Assembly: GCA_900107365.1 (NCBI GenBank)
Contig: FNPS01000006.1
Coordinates: 249,452-313,451, forward strand
From: Flavobacterium aquidurense
Lineage (GTDB): Bacteria > Bacteroidota > Bacteroidia > Flavobacteriales > Flavobacteriaceae
Length of the DNA stretch: 64,000 bases
Reading direction: 5' to 3'
Every line of letters starts with the position of its first letter. Position 1 is the first letter of the stretch. This document shows, one piece after another, positions 35,531-43,482 of the stretch. The notes beneath the pieces were generated by a model. That model worked only from the letters and a program-made list of their open reading frames with translations, ran no database searches and had not been told where the DNA came from. The translations under genes and the position numbers were made by a program.

Positions 35531-37681
35531 ATGAAAACTTCTCTTAAAGGTACAAAGTTACAAAGGTTCAAAGGTTCAAAGGTGAACCAAAAGTCTATTC
35601 TCTTTACTCTATTTTCTTTACTCTTTACTCTTTACTCTATTGCTCAGGAAAAAGATTCTACCAAAGTAAATTCTCTTGATGAGGTTTTGGTCTCTGCTGT
35701 TCGTGTTACTACAAAAACACCGGTTACGTTTAGTAATCTGGATAAAAAAGACATCAAATACAGGAATCTGGGTCAGGACATTCCTATTCTTATGAATTAT
35801 ATGCCTTCTGTAGTTACAACTTCTGATGCTGGAAACGGAATGGGTTATACCGGAATTCGCGTCCGCGGAAGCGATGCTACACGTGTTAATGTTACCATCA
35901 ACGGAATCCCATATAATGATGCTGAAAGCCAGGGGACTTTTTGGGTAAATATGCCTGATTTTGCTTCTTCTGTAGAGAGTTTACAATTGCAGCGTGGTGT
36001 TGGAACATCTACTAATGGTTCCGGAGCTTTTGGTGCCAGTTTAAACATGCTGACAGACAATTATGCTTCAAAAGCAAATGGGGAAATTTCAAGTTCTTAT
36101 GGAAGTTTTAATTCTCAAAAAAATACAGTAAAATTTAGTACAGGCTTGTTAAATGATCATTTTGAATTGGCCGGACGTTTGTCCAGAATTAAATCTGATG
36201 GTTATGTTGACAGAGCAAGTTCTGATTTGAAGTCTTATTTCCTGCAAGGAACTTATGTTGGAAAAACCACTTTAATTAAAGCATTAGTTTTTGGCGGAAC
36301 AGAAAAAACATACCAGTCCTGGAACGGAATTGATGCTGAAAAGCTAAATGAAAACCGAACTTACAATTCCTCGGGAGAATATACAGATGAAGCCGGGATT
36401 ACTCGTTATTATGATAATGAAACTGATAACTATCAGCAAGACCACTATCAATTGCATTGGAGTGAATCGTTCTCTGATAAATGGAGCTCAAACCTGGCTG
36501 TTCATTATACAAAAGGGAAAGGGTATTACGAAAATTATAAAGAAGATGCTGACATGGCTGACTATGGTTTACTGCCTGTTGATGCTATAAATACAACAGA
36601 TTTAGTACGTCAAAAATGGTTGGATAATGATTTTTACGGAACCACTTTTTCTGTAAAATACAAAGATGAAAAACTGGATGTTATTTTCGGCGGAGGCTGG
36701 AATAAATACGAAGGTGATCATTATGGGAAAGTAATCTGGGCGAGATATGCTTCTCAATCAGAATTGGGAGATCATTATTACGATGATTTCTCTACAAAAA
36801 CAGACGGGAATATTTTCGCGAAAGCCAATTATCAATTCACGGAAAAATTAAGTTTTTATGGCGATTTACAATATCGAAATGTAAAATACAAAGCCAATAG
36901 TGCAGAAACAGGTTTAGTAGATGATAATTTTAATTTTTTTAATCCAAAAGCGGGATTGAACTATGAAATCAATCAAAAAAACACCCTTTACTTTTCATAT
37001 GCCAGAGCAAATCGTGAACCAAACAGAACAGATTACGAAGGCGGAAATGTAAAGCCTGAAAAACTAAATGATTTTGAATTGGGGTGGAGATTCAATTCTG
37101 AGAAATTTCAACTGAATTCGAATTTCTATTATATGGCATACAAAGATCAATTGATCTTAACCGGAACATTAGACGATGTTGGTGCGCCAATTCGTTCCAA
37201 TACGGATAAAAGTTACCGTTTAGGTTTTGAAGTGGATGCGACAATTAAACTTTCAGATAAATTTTTGATTCGTCCAAACTTCACTTTAAGCAGTAACAAA
37301 AATGTAGATTTGGCTGTTGAAGGTCAAAACTACGGAACAACTAAAATTGCCTATTCACCTGAAGTAATCGCAGGAAATATTATTGTTTATAGTCCTCTTC
37401 AAAGTTTACACATTTCATTATTACAGAAATATGTAGGGGAGCAATACATGAATAATATCGAATTACCAGCAGCAAAACTGGCCGATTATTTTGTAAATGA
37501 TTTGAATATATCTTATGAGATTAAACCAAAATCAATTTTCAAATCGATATTGATTACAGGTTTGGTAAATAATGTTTTAGATAAAAAATATGTTTCAAAC
37601 GGATACATGTATGATGTTTACCCGTACTATTATCCGCAGGCAGGAATTAATTTCTTAGCAGGTCTAACTTTGAAATTCTAA
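35531..37681 (+). CDS. TonB-dependent outer-membrane receptor, thiamine-regulated
   Basis: The 716-residue receptor has a signal peptide, a plug domain (LDEVLVSAVRVTTKTPVTFSNLDKKDI, GIRVRGSDATRVNVTINGIPYND, LQLQRGVGTSTNGSGAFGASLNM) and a 22-strand-type barrel ending in the aromatic LTLKF. Control by a TPP riboswitch suggests uptake of thiamine or a precursor. The N-terminal 35 residues are odd: they are encoded by short repeats (AAAGGTTC and CTTTACTCT units) like those between genes elsewhere in this window. A terminator follows. Confidence 0.9.
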   Translation: MKTSLKGTKLQRFKGSKVNQKSILFTLFSLLFTLYSIAQEKDSTKVNSLDEVLVSAVRVTTKTPVTFSNLDKKDIKYRNLGQDIPILMNYMPSVVTTSDAGNGMGYTGIRVRGSDATRVNVTINGIPYNDAESQGTFWVNMPDFASSVESLQLQRGVGTSTNGSGAFGASLNMLTDNYASKANGEISSSYGSFNSQKNTVKFSTGLLNDHFELAGRLSRIKSDGYVDRASSDLKSYFLQGTYVGKTTLIKALVFGGTEKTYQSWNGIDAEKLNENRTYNSSGEYTDEAGITRYYDNETDNYQQDHYQLHWSESFSDKWSSNLAVHYTKGKGYYENYKEDADMADYGLLPVDAINTTDLVRQKWLDNDFYGTTFSVKYKDEKLDVIFGGGWNKYEGDHYGKVIWARYASQSELGDHYYDDFSTKTDGNIFAKANYQFTEKLSFYGDLQYRNVKYKANSAETGLVDDNFNFFNPKAGLNYEINQKNTLYFSYARANREPNRTDYEGGNVKPEKLNDFELGWRFNSEKFQLNSNFYYMAYKDQLILTGTLDDVGAPIRSNTDKSYRLGFEVDATIKLSDKFLIRPNFTLSSNKNVDLAVEGQNYGTTKIAYSPEVIAGNIIVYSPLQSLHISLLQKYVGEQYMNNIELPAAKLADYFVNDLNISYEIKPKSIFKSILITGLVNNVLDKKYVSNGYMYDVYPYYYPQAGINFLAGLTLKF

Positions 37682-37697
37682 ATATCTCATAAAAACA

Positions 37698-37733
37698 AAA
37701 AAGCCTGAATATTTAAACTTTCAGGCTTTTTTG
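37698..37733. terminator. Bidirectional terminator between convergent genes
   Basis: A 13-bp perfect stem AAAAAAGCCTGAA/TTCAGGCTTTTTT with a 10-base loop gives a T-run on either strand, serving the TonB receptor (plus) and the small lipoprotein gene (minus). Confidence 0.85.
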
Positions 37734-37736
37734 TTT

Positions 37737-38150
37737 TTAATTATAAACGTGAATCAACGTTCCGTTAACTTCTACTCTATATTGTTTTAGTGGATATTCT
37801 TTACCTCCAAGTCCGGTAAATAAACTATAAGAAGTTTTATCACAAGAGCAGACTGCATTAATACCATCAATAGTCATAGCCGCACAGGAATTTACAGCCT
37901 GATTTGGGCATGCAGCATCAAAAGCATTATAAGTACCTCCGGCATTAAAAATAATAATTCCTTTTGCTCCAAAATTAGGAACAATAACACCGTTGCTTAC
38001 AAATTTAAGATTTGAATAGGCAGGCAGGTTCATATCTACAGATAAGTTTACAGAATAATTAGGTATGTTAGGATTATTATTGCTTCGTTCGCTATTGCTA
38101 CAAGAGAATAGTACAGAAACAAATACGATTAGGAGCCAGAATTTTTTCAT
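37737..38150 (-). CDS. Small lipoprotein with a degenerate Rieske-like fold
   Basis: The 137-residue protein has a lipobox (SVLFSC). The C-terminal part resembles a Rieske-type beta-fold (GIIIFNAGGTYNAFDAACPNQ, AVCSCDKTSYSLFTGLGGKEYPLKQYRVEVNG). The two cysteine pairs are present, but the expected histidines of CxH and CxxH are N and D, so a standard 2Fe-2S cluster is unlikely. Its function is unknown; the stop codon abuts the shared terminator. Confidence 0.7.
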   Translation of the reverse strand: MKKFWLLIVFVSVLFSCSNSERSNNNPNIPNYSVNLSVDMNLPAYSNLKFVSNGVIVPNFGAKGIIIFNAGGTYNAFDAACPNQAVNSCAAMTIDGINAVCSCDKTSYSLFTGLGGKEYPLKQYRVEVNGTLIHVYN

Positions 38151-38242
38151 TATTTTAATAAGAATTAGAGAAACAAAAATAAATTATTTAGTTTTGAATT
38201 TTATATGATTAACATATAATTATGTACTATTAAAAATAATAG

Positions 38243-38283
38243 TATATTTGTAATACAAAATCCCGTCCCGATGGGATTTTTTG
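38243..38283 (+). promoter_or_regulatory. greA promoter followed by a terminator-like leader hairpin
   Basis: TATATTTG (38243-38250) fits the -7 consensus exactly. Only 7 bases later AAAATCCC (38257-38264) pairs with GGGATTTT (38273-38280), followed by further Ts. Transcription starting near 38255 would meet the hairpin at once, so it may act as an attenuator or release a short RNA. Confidence 0.5.
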
Positions 38284-38305
38284 TATTTATATAAACGATG
38301 AAGTT

Positions 38306-38782
38306 ATGAGTAAAGTATCTTATTATACAGCAGAAGGATTAAAAAAGTTGAAAGATGAGCTGGAGCATTTAAAAAGTGTAATGCGTCCGAAGGCATCTCA
38401 AGATATAGCAGAGGCAAGAGATAAAGGTGATTTGTCTGAAAACGCCGAATATGATGCAGCAAAAGAAGCACAGGGTTTATTAGAAATGAGAATTGCTAAA
38501 CTGGAAGAAGTGTATTCTAATGCCAGATTAATAGACGAATCACAATTAGATGTTTCGAAAGCATTGGTGCTTTCTAATGTAAAAATTAAGAACCAAGGCA
38601 ATGGAATGGAAATGAAATATACACTTGTTGCTGAAAGCGAGGCTGACCTGAAAACTGGAAAAATTTCAGTAACTTCTCCTATTGGAAAAGGTTTACTAGG
38701 AAAATCCGTTGGAGAAGTAGCTGAAATTACAGTGCCAAATGGAGTTTTGAAATTTGAAATTCTTGAAATCTCAAGAGACTAA
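38306..38782 (+). CDS. greA: Transcription elongation factor GreA
   Basis: The 158-residue protein rescues backtracked RNA polymerase by stimulating transcript cleavage. The N-terminal coiled coil (YTAEGLKKLKDELEHLKSVMRPKASQDIAEARDKGDLSENAEYDAAKEAQG) carries the acidic tip residues, and the C-terminal FKBP-like domain has the SPIGKGLLGKSVGE motif. Full length. It is followed by the HIT gene after 74 bases containing short ATAAACGA tandem units. Confidence 0.97.
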   Translation: MSKVSYYTAEGLKKLKDELEHLKSVMRPKASQDIAEARDKGDLSENAEYDAAKEAQGLLEMRIAKLEEVYSNARLIDESQLDVSKALVLSNVKIKNQGNGMEMKYTLVAESEADLKTGKISVTSPIGKGLLGKSVGEVAEITVPNGVLKFEILEISRD

Positions 38783-38856
38783 TTTTTTTAAGTTTAATTG
38801 TTTAATCGTGCAATCGGTTAAACGATTAACCAAATAAACGAATAAACGAATAAACG

Positions 38857-39243
38857 ATGTCTATATTCACGAAAATAGTAAACGGAGAAATTCCTTCTTA
38901 TAAAATTGCTGAAGATGATAATTATTTAGCTTTTTTAGATGTAAATCCAAATGCAAAAGGGCATACACTTTGTATTCCGAAACAAGAAATCGATAAGATT
39001 TTTGATATGGAGGATGAATTGTATTTGGGACTAATGAAATTTTCTAAGAAAGTTGCAATTGCTTTAGAAAAAACGGTTCCTTGTAAAAGAGTCGGAATGG
39101 CGGTTGTTGGTTTAGAAGTTCCTCACGCACACGTTCATTTGATTCCTTTAAATCATATGGATGAAATGCGTTTTCAAAATAAAGTATCTCTTTCTAAAGA
39201 GGAGTTTGAAGCTTTGGCAAAAAGCATTCAGTCGAATTTGTAA
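38857..39243 (+). CDS. HIT family nucleotide-binding hydrolase
   Basis: The 128-residue protein has the histidine-triad motif HAHVHLIPL near its end and the N-terminal FTKIVNGEIPSYKIAEDD segment of the Hint/PKCI branch. It likely hydrolyses nucleoside phosphoramidates or similar AMP conjugates in the cytoplasm. It is probably co-transcribed with greA, and a strong terminator follows. Confidence 0.93.
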   Translation: MSIFTKIVNGEIPSYKIAEDDNYLAFLDVNPNAKGHTLCIPKQEIDKIFDMEDELYLGLMKFSKKVAIALEKTVPCKRVGMAVVGLEVPHAHVHLIPLNHMDEMRFQNKVSLSKEEFEALAKSIQSNL

Positions 39244-39288
39244 AGCAAAATATATCGGACTTCAACTTCGCTTAGTCTGACAAAAAAT

Positions 39289-39323
39289 AAAAAAGAGCAG
39301 TAAATAATTTACTGCTCTTTTTT
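39289..39323. terminator. Bidirectional terminator
   Basis: GAGCAGTAAA pairs with TTTACTGCTC around a few bases and is flanked by A- and T-runs on both sides. It lies between the HIT gene (plus) and the histidine kinase gene (minus), overlapping the kinase's 3' end. Confidence 0.8.
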
Positions 39324-40463
39324 ATTTAGTGAAATCTGAAATGTCGTTCCTTTTCCAATTTCAGAATGTAAAACTTTTATTTTCCCCCTGTGATACTCTT
39401 CTACAATTCTTTTGGTTAAGGAAAGCCCTAATCCCCAACCGCGTTTTTTAGTAGTGAAACCAGGTTCAAAAATGGTTTTAAATTGTTTTTTTAAAATTCC
39501 GGTTCCTGAATCTTGGATGTTTATTTTAACATGATGCGCATCTTGTTCAATATGAAGATCTAAAGTTCCTTTTCCTTTCATGGCATCAATGGCATTTTTA
39601 ACGAGATTCTCAATTGTCCAGCTATGGAGCGTTGGATTTATCATAGCTAAAACAGGTTCTTTTGGAGCATCGTAAGAAAAAGTGACTTGTTTAGAAAATC
39701 GTGATTGCAGGTATTCATAACTATTTAAAGTTTCAGCGACAATATCGTGGACTTCTAAAGCAGGAATAGAACCAATTTTTGAAAAACGGTCTGTAATAGT
39801 TTGCAATCGGTCGATATCCTTAACAATTTCCAATGTTATCGATGGATCTATTTCTTCTGTTTTTAAAATTTCAACCCAACCAATTAGCGATGAAAGCGGC
39901 GTGCCAATTTGGTGAGCCGTTTCTTTTGCCATACCAGCCCATAATTTATTTTGCGTGGCCATTTTAGTACTTTTGTAAAAATTGTAAATTAGAGCACCAA
40001 ACAAAAAGATAATTAGCAATAAAGCAATTGGGTAATACTTGAGTTTATTGATTAACTCAGAATTTCCATAATATAATTTCTGAAATTTCCCGGGAGCGTA
40101 TTCGATAACAATTGGATCATTTTCTCGCTTTAGGTTACTTAAATAGGAAAGTGATTTTTCGTTGTCGGCCATTATTTTCTCCGGCACATTGACAGAACTG
40201 ATAATCTTATCACCATACATCGTCAGTATTACAGGAACCGAGTGATTGTTGTTTAAAATCTCAAGTGGTAAATCTAAGTCTGTGTTTTCATCTGCATTGA
40301 CCAAAGCCTTCTGTGCATTGGCTAAAAGGTTCATTTTTAATCTTTCTTCGTTTTTGAAAACCTGAAAAAAGATATAGGTATTCCAAAGAATCAGAGAAAT
40401 GATTAAGAAGGAAATGGAAATGATAATCCAGCGGGTAGTATTTCTTCTTTCGGAAAAAGACAT
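39309..40463 (-). CDS. Membrane sensor histidine kinase
   Basis: The 384-residue kinase has a transmembrane helix near residues 13-35, a periplasmic segment of about 115 residues, a second helix (ALLLIIFLFGALIYNFY) and a kinase core. The phosphorylated histidine lies in AKETAHQIGTPLSSLIGW; ATP-binding motifs are NLVKNAIDAM, DSGTGI and GWGLGLSLTKRIV. Start taken at 40463 (MSFSERRN). No response regulator lies next to it, so its partner is encoded elsewhere. Confidence 0.92.
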   Translation of the reverse strand: MSFSERRNTTRWIIISISFLIISLILWNTYIFFQVFKNEERLKMNLLANAQKALVNADENTDLDLPLEILNNNHSVPVILTMYGDKIISSVNVPEKIMADNEKSLSYLSNLKRENDPIVIEYAPGKFQKLYYGNSELINKLKYYPIALLLIIFLFGALIYNFYKSTKMATQNKLWAGMAKETAHQIGTPLSSLIGWVEILKTEEIDPSITLEIVKDIDRLQTITDRFSKIGSIPALEVHDIVAETLNSYEYLQSRFSKQVTFSYDAPKEPVLAMINPTLHSWTIENLVKNAIDAMKGKGTLDLHIEQDAHHVKINIQDSGTGILKKQFKTIFEPGFTTKKRGWGLGLSLTKRIVEEYHRGKIKVLHSEIGKGTTFQISLNKKEQ

Positions 40464-40558
40464 AGGTATTTTTTTGAGGTATAAATATAACGAAATAAAC
40501 ACATTTTATATTTTGTTATTTGCCAAAGATTTTTGTTTTTATGTCTTAAAGTATTTCT

Positions 40559-40585
40559 TTGAATTAAACGATTTCTCTACTTTTG
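40559..40585 (+). promoter_or_regulatory. Candidate promoter of the flavin reductase gene
   Basis: TTG at 40559-40561, 16 bases, then TACTTTTG (40578-40585), which fits TAnnTTTG. It lies 38 bases before the start codon at 40623. Confidence 0.5.
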
Positions 40586-40622
40586 CAGATACCGAAATGA
40601 GGTTCGGTTAAAAAGAGAAAAT

Positions 40623-41498
40623 ATGATTAGCATTAATCCAAAAGAGATTTCAACGGCAAAATTGCACGGTTATCTGCAAAGTGCTGTAGGGCCGAGACCA
40701 ATTGCTTTTGCCAGTACAATGAGCGAAAAAGGAATTCCGAATTTGTCGCCTTTTAGTTTCTTTAATGTATTTAGTGCCAATCCACCCATTTTGATTTTTT
40801 CGCCGGCAAGACGTGTACGCGATAATACAGTTAAGCATACGCTGATTAATGTCGAGGCAACGCGCGAAGTGGTTATTAATGTGGTCAATTATAATTTGGT
40901 ACAACAAACATCTTTAGCCAGTACAGAATATGCAGAAGGTGTAAACGAATTTATCAAGGCAGGATTGACACAAATTCCGTCAGATTTGGTAAAACCGTAT
41001 CGTGTAAAAGAGTCTCCGGTTCAGTTTGAGTGCAAAGTCACGCAGATTATTCCTTTAGGAACGGAAGGCGGAGCAGGAAATTTAGTTTTATGCGAAGTAG
41101 TGAAAATTCATATTCACGAAGCAGTTTTAGATGAAAATGATGGTATTGATCAGCATAAAATTGATTTGGTTTCACGACTCGGAAATAATTGGTACTCAAG
41201 ATCAAACCAAGGACTTTTTGAAGTGCCAAAACCGTTAACTACTTTGGGAGTTGGAGTAGATGTAATTCCGAATTTCGTCAAGGAAAGTCCGGTTTTTGAT
41301 GGAAATGATCTCGGAAAATTAGGTAATATAGAAGCCTTGCCTACAACAGAAGAAGTTAGTATATTTGTGAAAGAAAATTTTTCAGTGAAAGGAGTTTTAA
41401 GCTCAGACGATCAGGAAAAAATTCATTTAGAAGCCAAAAAATACCTGAATAATGATGATATTTCATCGGCTTGGAAAGTGCTTTTAGCCAAAAAATAA
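40623..41498 (+). CDS. Flavin reductase-like FMN-binding protein
   Basis: The 291-residue protein has the FMN-binding split-barrel fold of the flavin-reductase family (SAVGPRPIAFASTMSEKGIPNLSPFSFFNVFSANPPILIFSP, TREVVINVVNYNL, ASTEYAEGVNEF). It is longer than the basic domain by about 90 residues at the C-terminus, which holds a helical tail. It probably binds FMN in the cytoplasm; the partner enzyme is unknown. Confidence 0.88.
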   Translation: MISINPKEISTAKLHGYLQSAVGPRPIAFASTMSEKGIPNLSPFSFFNVFSANPPILIFSPARRVRDNTVKHTLINVEATREVVINVVNYNLVQQTSLASTEYAEGVNEFIKAGLTQIPSDLVKPYRVKESPVQFECKVTQIIPLGTEGGAGNLVLCEVVKIHIHEAVLDENDGIDQHKIDLVSRLGNNWYSRSNQGLFEVPKPLTTLGVGVDVIPNFVKESPVFDGNDLGKLGNIEALPTTEEVSIFVKENFSVKGVLSSDDQEKIHLEAKKYLNNDDISSAWKVLLAKK

Positions 41499-41528
41499 GA
41501 ATAGAAACAATAATTAATATAGACGAAG

Positions 41529-41900
41529 ATGGAAGTTACAGGAAAAGTAAAAGTGGTTAATCCAGAGCAACAAGTTAGTGCTGCATTCAAAAAAAGAGAG
41601 TTGGTTGTTACAACAGACGAGCAATATCCTCAGCATATTTTGATTGAATTTACTCAGGATAAATGTGATTTATTGAGCAGCTACAAACAAGGTGAGGCGG
41701 TAAAAGTTTCTATCAATTTAAGAGGAAGAGAATGGGTTAATCCACAAGGAGAAACTAGATATTTTAATAGTATTCAAGGTTGGAGAATCGAAAGATTAGC
41801 TCCAGAAGGTCCTGCTCAGACTGCACCAATGCCTGCTGCAGAAGCTTTTGCTCCGGCAACAAACGTAAGCGAAGACGAACCAGACGATTTGCCTTTCTAA
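41529..41900 (+). CDS. DUF3127 protein with an SSB-like acidic C-terminal tip
   Basis: The 123-residue protein has an OB-fold-like core (MEVTGKVKVVNPEQQVSAAFKKRELVVTTDEQYPQHILIEF, VKVSINLRGREWVNP, RYFNSIQGWRIERL) matching DUF3127, then an alanine/proline-rich linker and the ending EDEPDDLPF. That tip resembles the DDDIPF end of single-strand binding proteins, which recruits repair enzymes. A single-strand DNA or RNA binding role is inferred. Confidence 0.85.
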   Translation: MEVTGKVKVVNPEQQVSAAFKKRELVVTTDEQYPQHILIEFTQDKCDLLSSYKQGEAVKVSINLRGREWVNPQGETRYFNSIQGWRIERLAPEGPAQTAPMPAAEAFAPATNVSEDEPDDLPF

Positions 41901-42047
41901 AAGTTTAAATTCCAAAAAATATAAATTCCAAGTTCCAATCATTCTCGTGTTTGGGATTTGGAATTTTTTGTATAAGCAGCAGATTTTGGAATTTGGAATT
42001 TTAGTTTTGGAATTTCCCTTTTATAATTATAGGAATTTTTTTATAAG

Positions 42048-42686
42048 ATGTATTATTTATTTGAAGATATAGTTTTCCCTCCCGTTTCAGAAGCCGATGA
42101 AGAAGGTATTCTGGCAATTGGTGGTGATTTAAATCCGGAAAGATTAAAGCTGGCTTACAAAAGCGGAATTTTTCCCTGGTTTAATGAGGAAGAACCTATT
42201 TTGTGGTGGTCACCAGATCCCAGAATGGTTTTGTTTTTAGATGAATTAATCGTTTCTAAAAGCATGCGTAATATTTTGAACCGAAATCAATTCAAAGTTA
42301 CCTTTAATCAAAATTTTGAAGATGTAATTTCGAATTGTCAAAAAATAAAGCGCGACGGGCAGGACGGAACCTGGATTTCGAACGAAATGATCGAAGCGTA
42401 CTGTAAATTGCATGCAGAAGGAATTGCAAAATCAGTTGAGGTTTGGCAGGATGAGGTTTTGGTTGGTGGTTTGTACGGAATTGATTTGGGAGATGTTTTT
42501 TGTGGCGAAAGTATGTTTTCAAAAGTTTCTAATGCTTCAAAAGTGGCCTTTATTGCTTTGGTAAATAAGTTAGAAAAGGAAAATTATAGACTATTAGATT
42601 GTCAGGTTTATAATCCGCATTTAGAGCGTTTAGGCTGTCGCGAAATTGATCGTGATGCATTTATATCTATTTTAAAAAGTAAGTAA
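42048..42686 (+). CDS. aat: Leucyl/phenylalanyl-tRNA-protein transferase
   Basis: The 212-residue enzyme adds leucine or phenylalanine to N-terminal basic residues, marking proteins for ClpAP/ClpS degradation. Motifs: FPPVSEADEEGILAIGGDL, YKSGIFPWFNEEEPILWWSPDPRMVLF, GGLYGIDLGDVFCGESMFS and DCQVYNPHLERLGC. Full length. The next gene starts 1 base after its stop codon. Confidence 0.96.
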   Translation: MYYLFEDIVFPPVSEADEEGILAIGGDLNPERLKLAYKSGIFPWFNEEEPILWWSPDPRMVLFLDELIVSKSMRNILNRNQFKVTFNQNFEDVISNCQKIKRDGQDGTWISNEMIEAYCKLHAEGIAKSVEVWQDEVLVGGLYGIDLGDVFCGESMFSKVSNASKVAFIALVNKLEKENYRLLDCQVYNPHLERLGCREIDRDAFISILKSK

Positions 42687-42687
42687 A

Positions 42688-43482
42688 ATGAATACAATTC
42701 ATGTTGTAAAAGAAATTTATATCTATCCGATTAAAAGTTTGGCGGGAATTAGCTGTCAAAATGCTAAAGCTGAAGAAATGGGCTTTGAAAACGATCGCCG
42801 CTGGATGTTGCTAGATGCGGAAAATCAAATGATAACGCAAAGAGAATATCCTATTATGAGTCAGTTTTATCCGCAAATTTCAGACGGAAAAATTAGTATT
42901 TCTTTTAAGGATCAAAAACATGAATTTTCCACGACAGAACATTTAGATATTCCTATAAAAGTAAATGTCTGGGATGATCAAAGCGAAGTTGTTGAGGTAA
43001 ATTTTGCAACTTCAAAATGGTTTAGTGAACAATTGGGTTTTGAATGTAAATTGGTCAAAATCATGAAAAACGGAGATCGCAAACATGAAAGTTCAAGATT
43101 AAAAGAAACCTTCAATGTAAGTCTTGCCGATGGTTATCCTTATTTGTTAATTGGTACAGAAAGTCTTGATTTTTTGAATGAGAAACTGGAAGAAAAGATT
43201 ACCATAAAAAGATTTCGTCCAAATATTGTAATCAGTACCCAAAAAGAACATGAAGAAGACGATTTAGATACTTTCAAAATTGGAGAAGTTCAGTTTAAAA
43301 ACGTAAAGCCATGCGGAAGATGTATTATGGTAAATAATGATCCGCAAAAAGGCATCGTTAAAAAAGAACCTTTGAAAACCTTAAGCAAGTATCGAAATGT
43401 AAATAACTCCGTTTTATTCGGAACTAATATTGTTAGTTTGAATTCAGGAGTTATTAGTATTGGTGACGAAGTTGTTTTTTAA
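42688..43482 (+). CDS. MOSC domain protein (YcbX/mARC-like)
   Basis: The 264-residue protein has the N-terminal MOSC beta-barrel (VKEIYIYPIKSLAGISCQNAKAEEMGFENDRRWMLLD) and a C-terminal MOSC domain with the molybdenum-cofactor-binding cysteine in KPCGRCIM. Relatives reduce N-hydroxylated compounds. There is no 2Fe-2S extension, so an external electron donor would be needed. It is convergent with the DUF3857 gene and their stop codons overlap. Confidence 0.9.
   Translation: MNTIHVVKEIYIYPIKSLAGISCQNAKAEEMGFENDRRWMLLDAENQMITQREYPIMSQFYPQISDGKISISFKDQKHEFSTTEHLDIPIKVNVWDDQSEVVEVNFATSKWFSEQLGFECKLVKIMKNGDRKHESSRLKETFNVSLADGYPYLLIGTESLDFLNEKLEEKITIKRFRPNIVISTQKEHEEDDLDTFKIGEVQFKNVKPCGRCIMVNNDPQKGIVKKEPLKTLSKYRNVNNSVLFGTNIVSLNSGVISIGDEVVF

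Noticed and set aside
38783..38856. Short ATAAACGA tandem units taken as a possible CRISPR-like array
   Set aside because: Only three 8-base units with no spacers; simple leader repeat.
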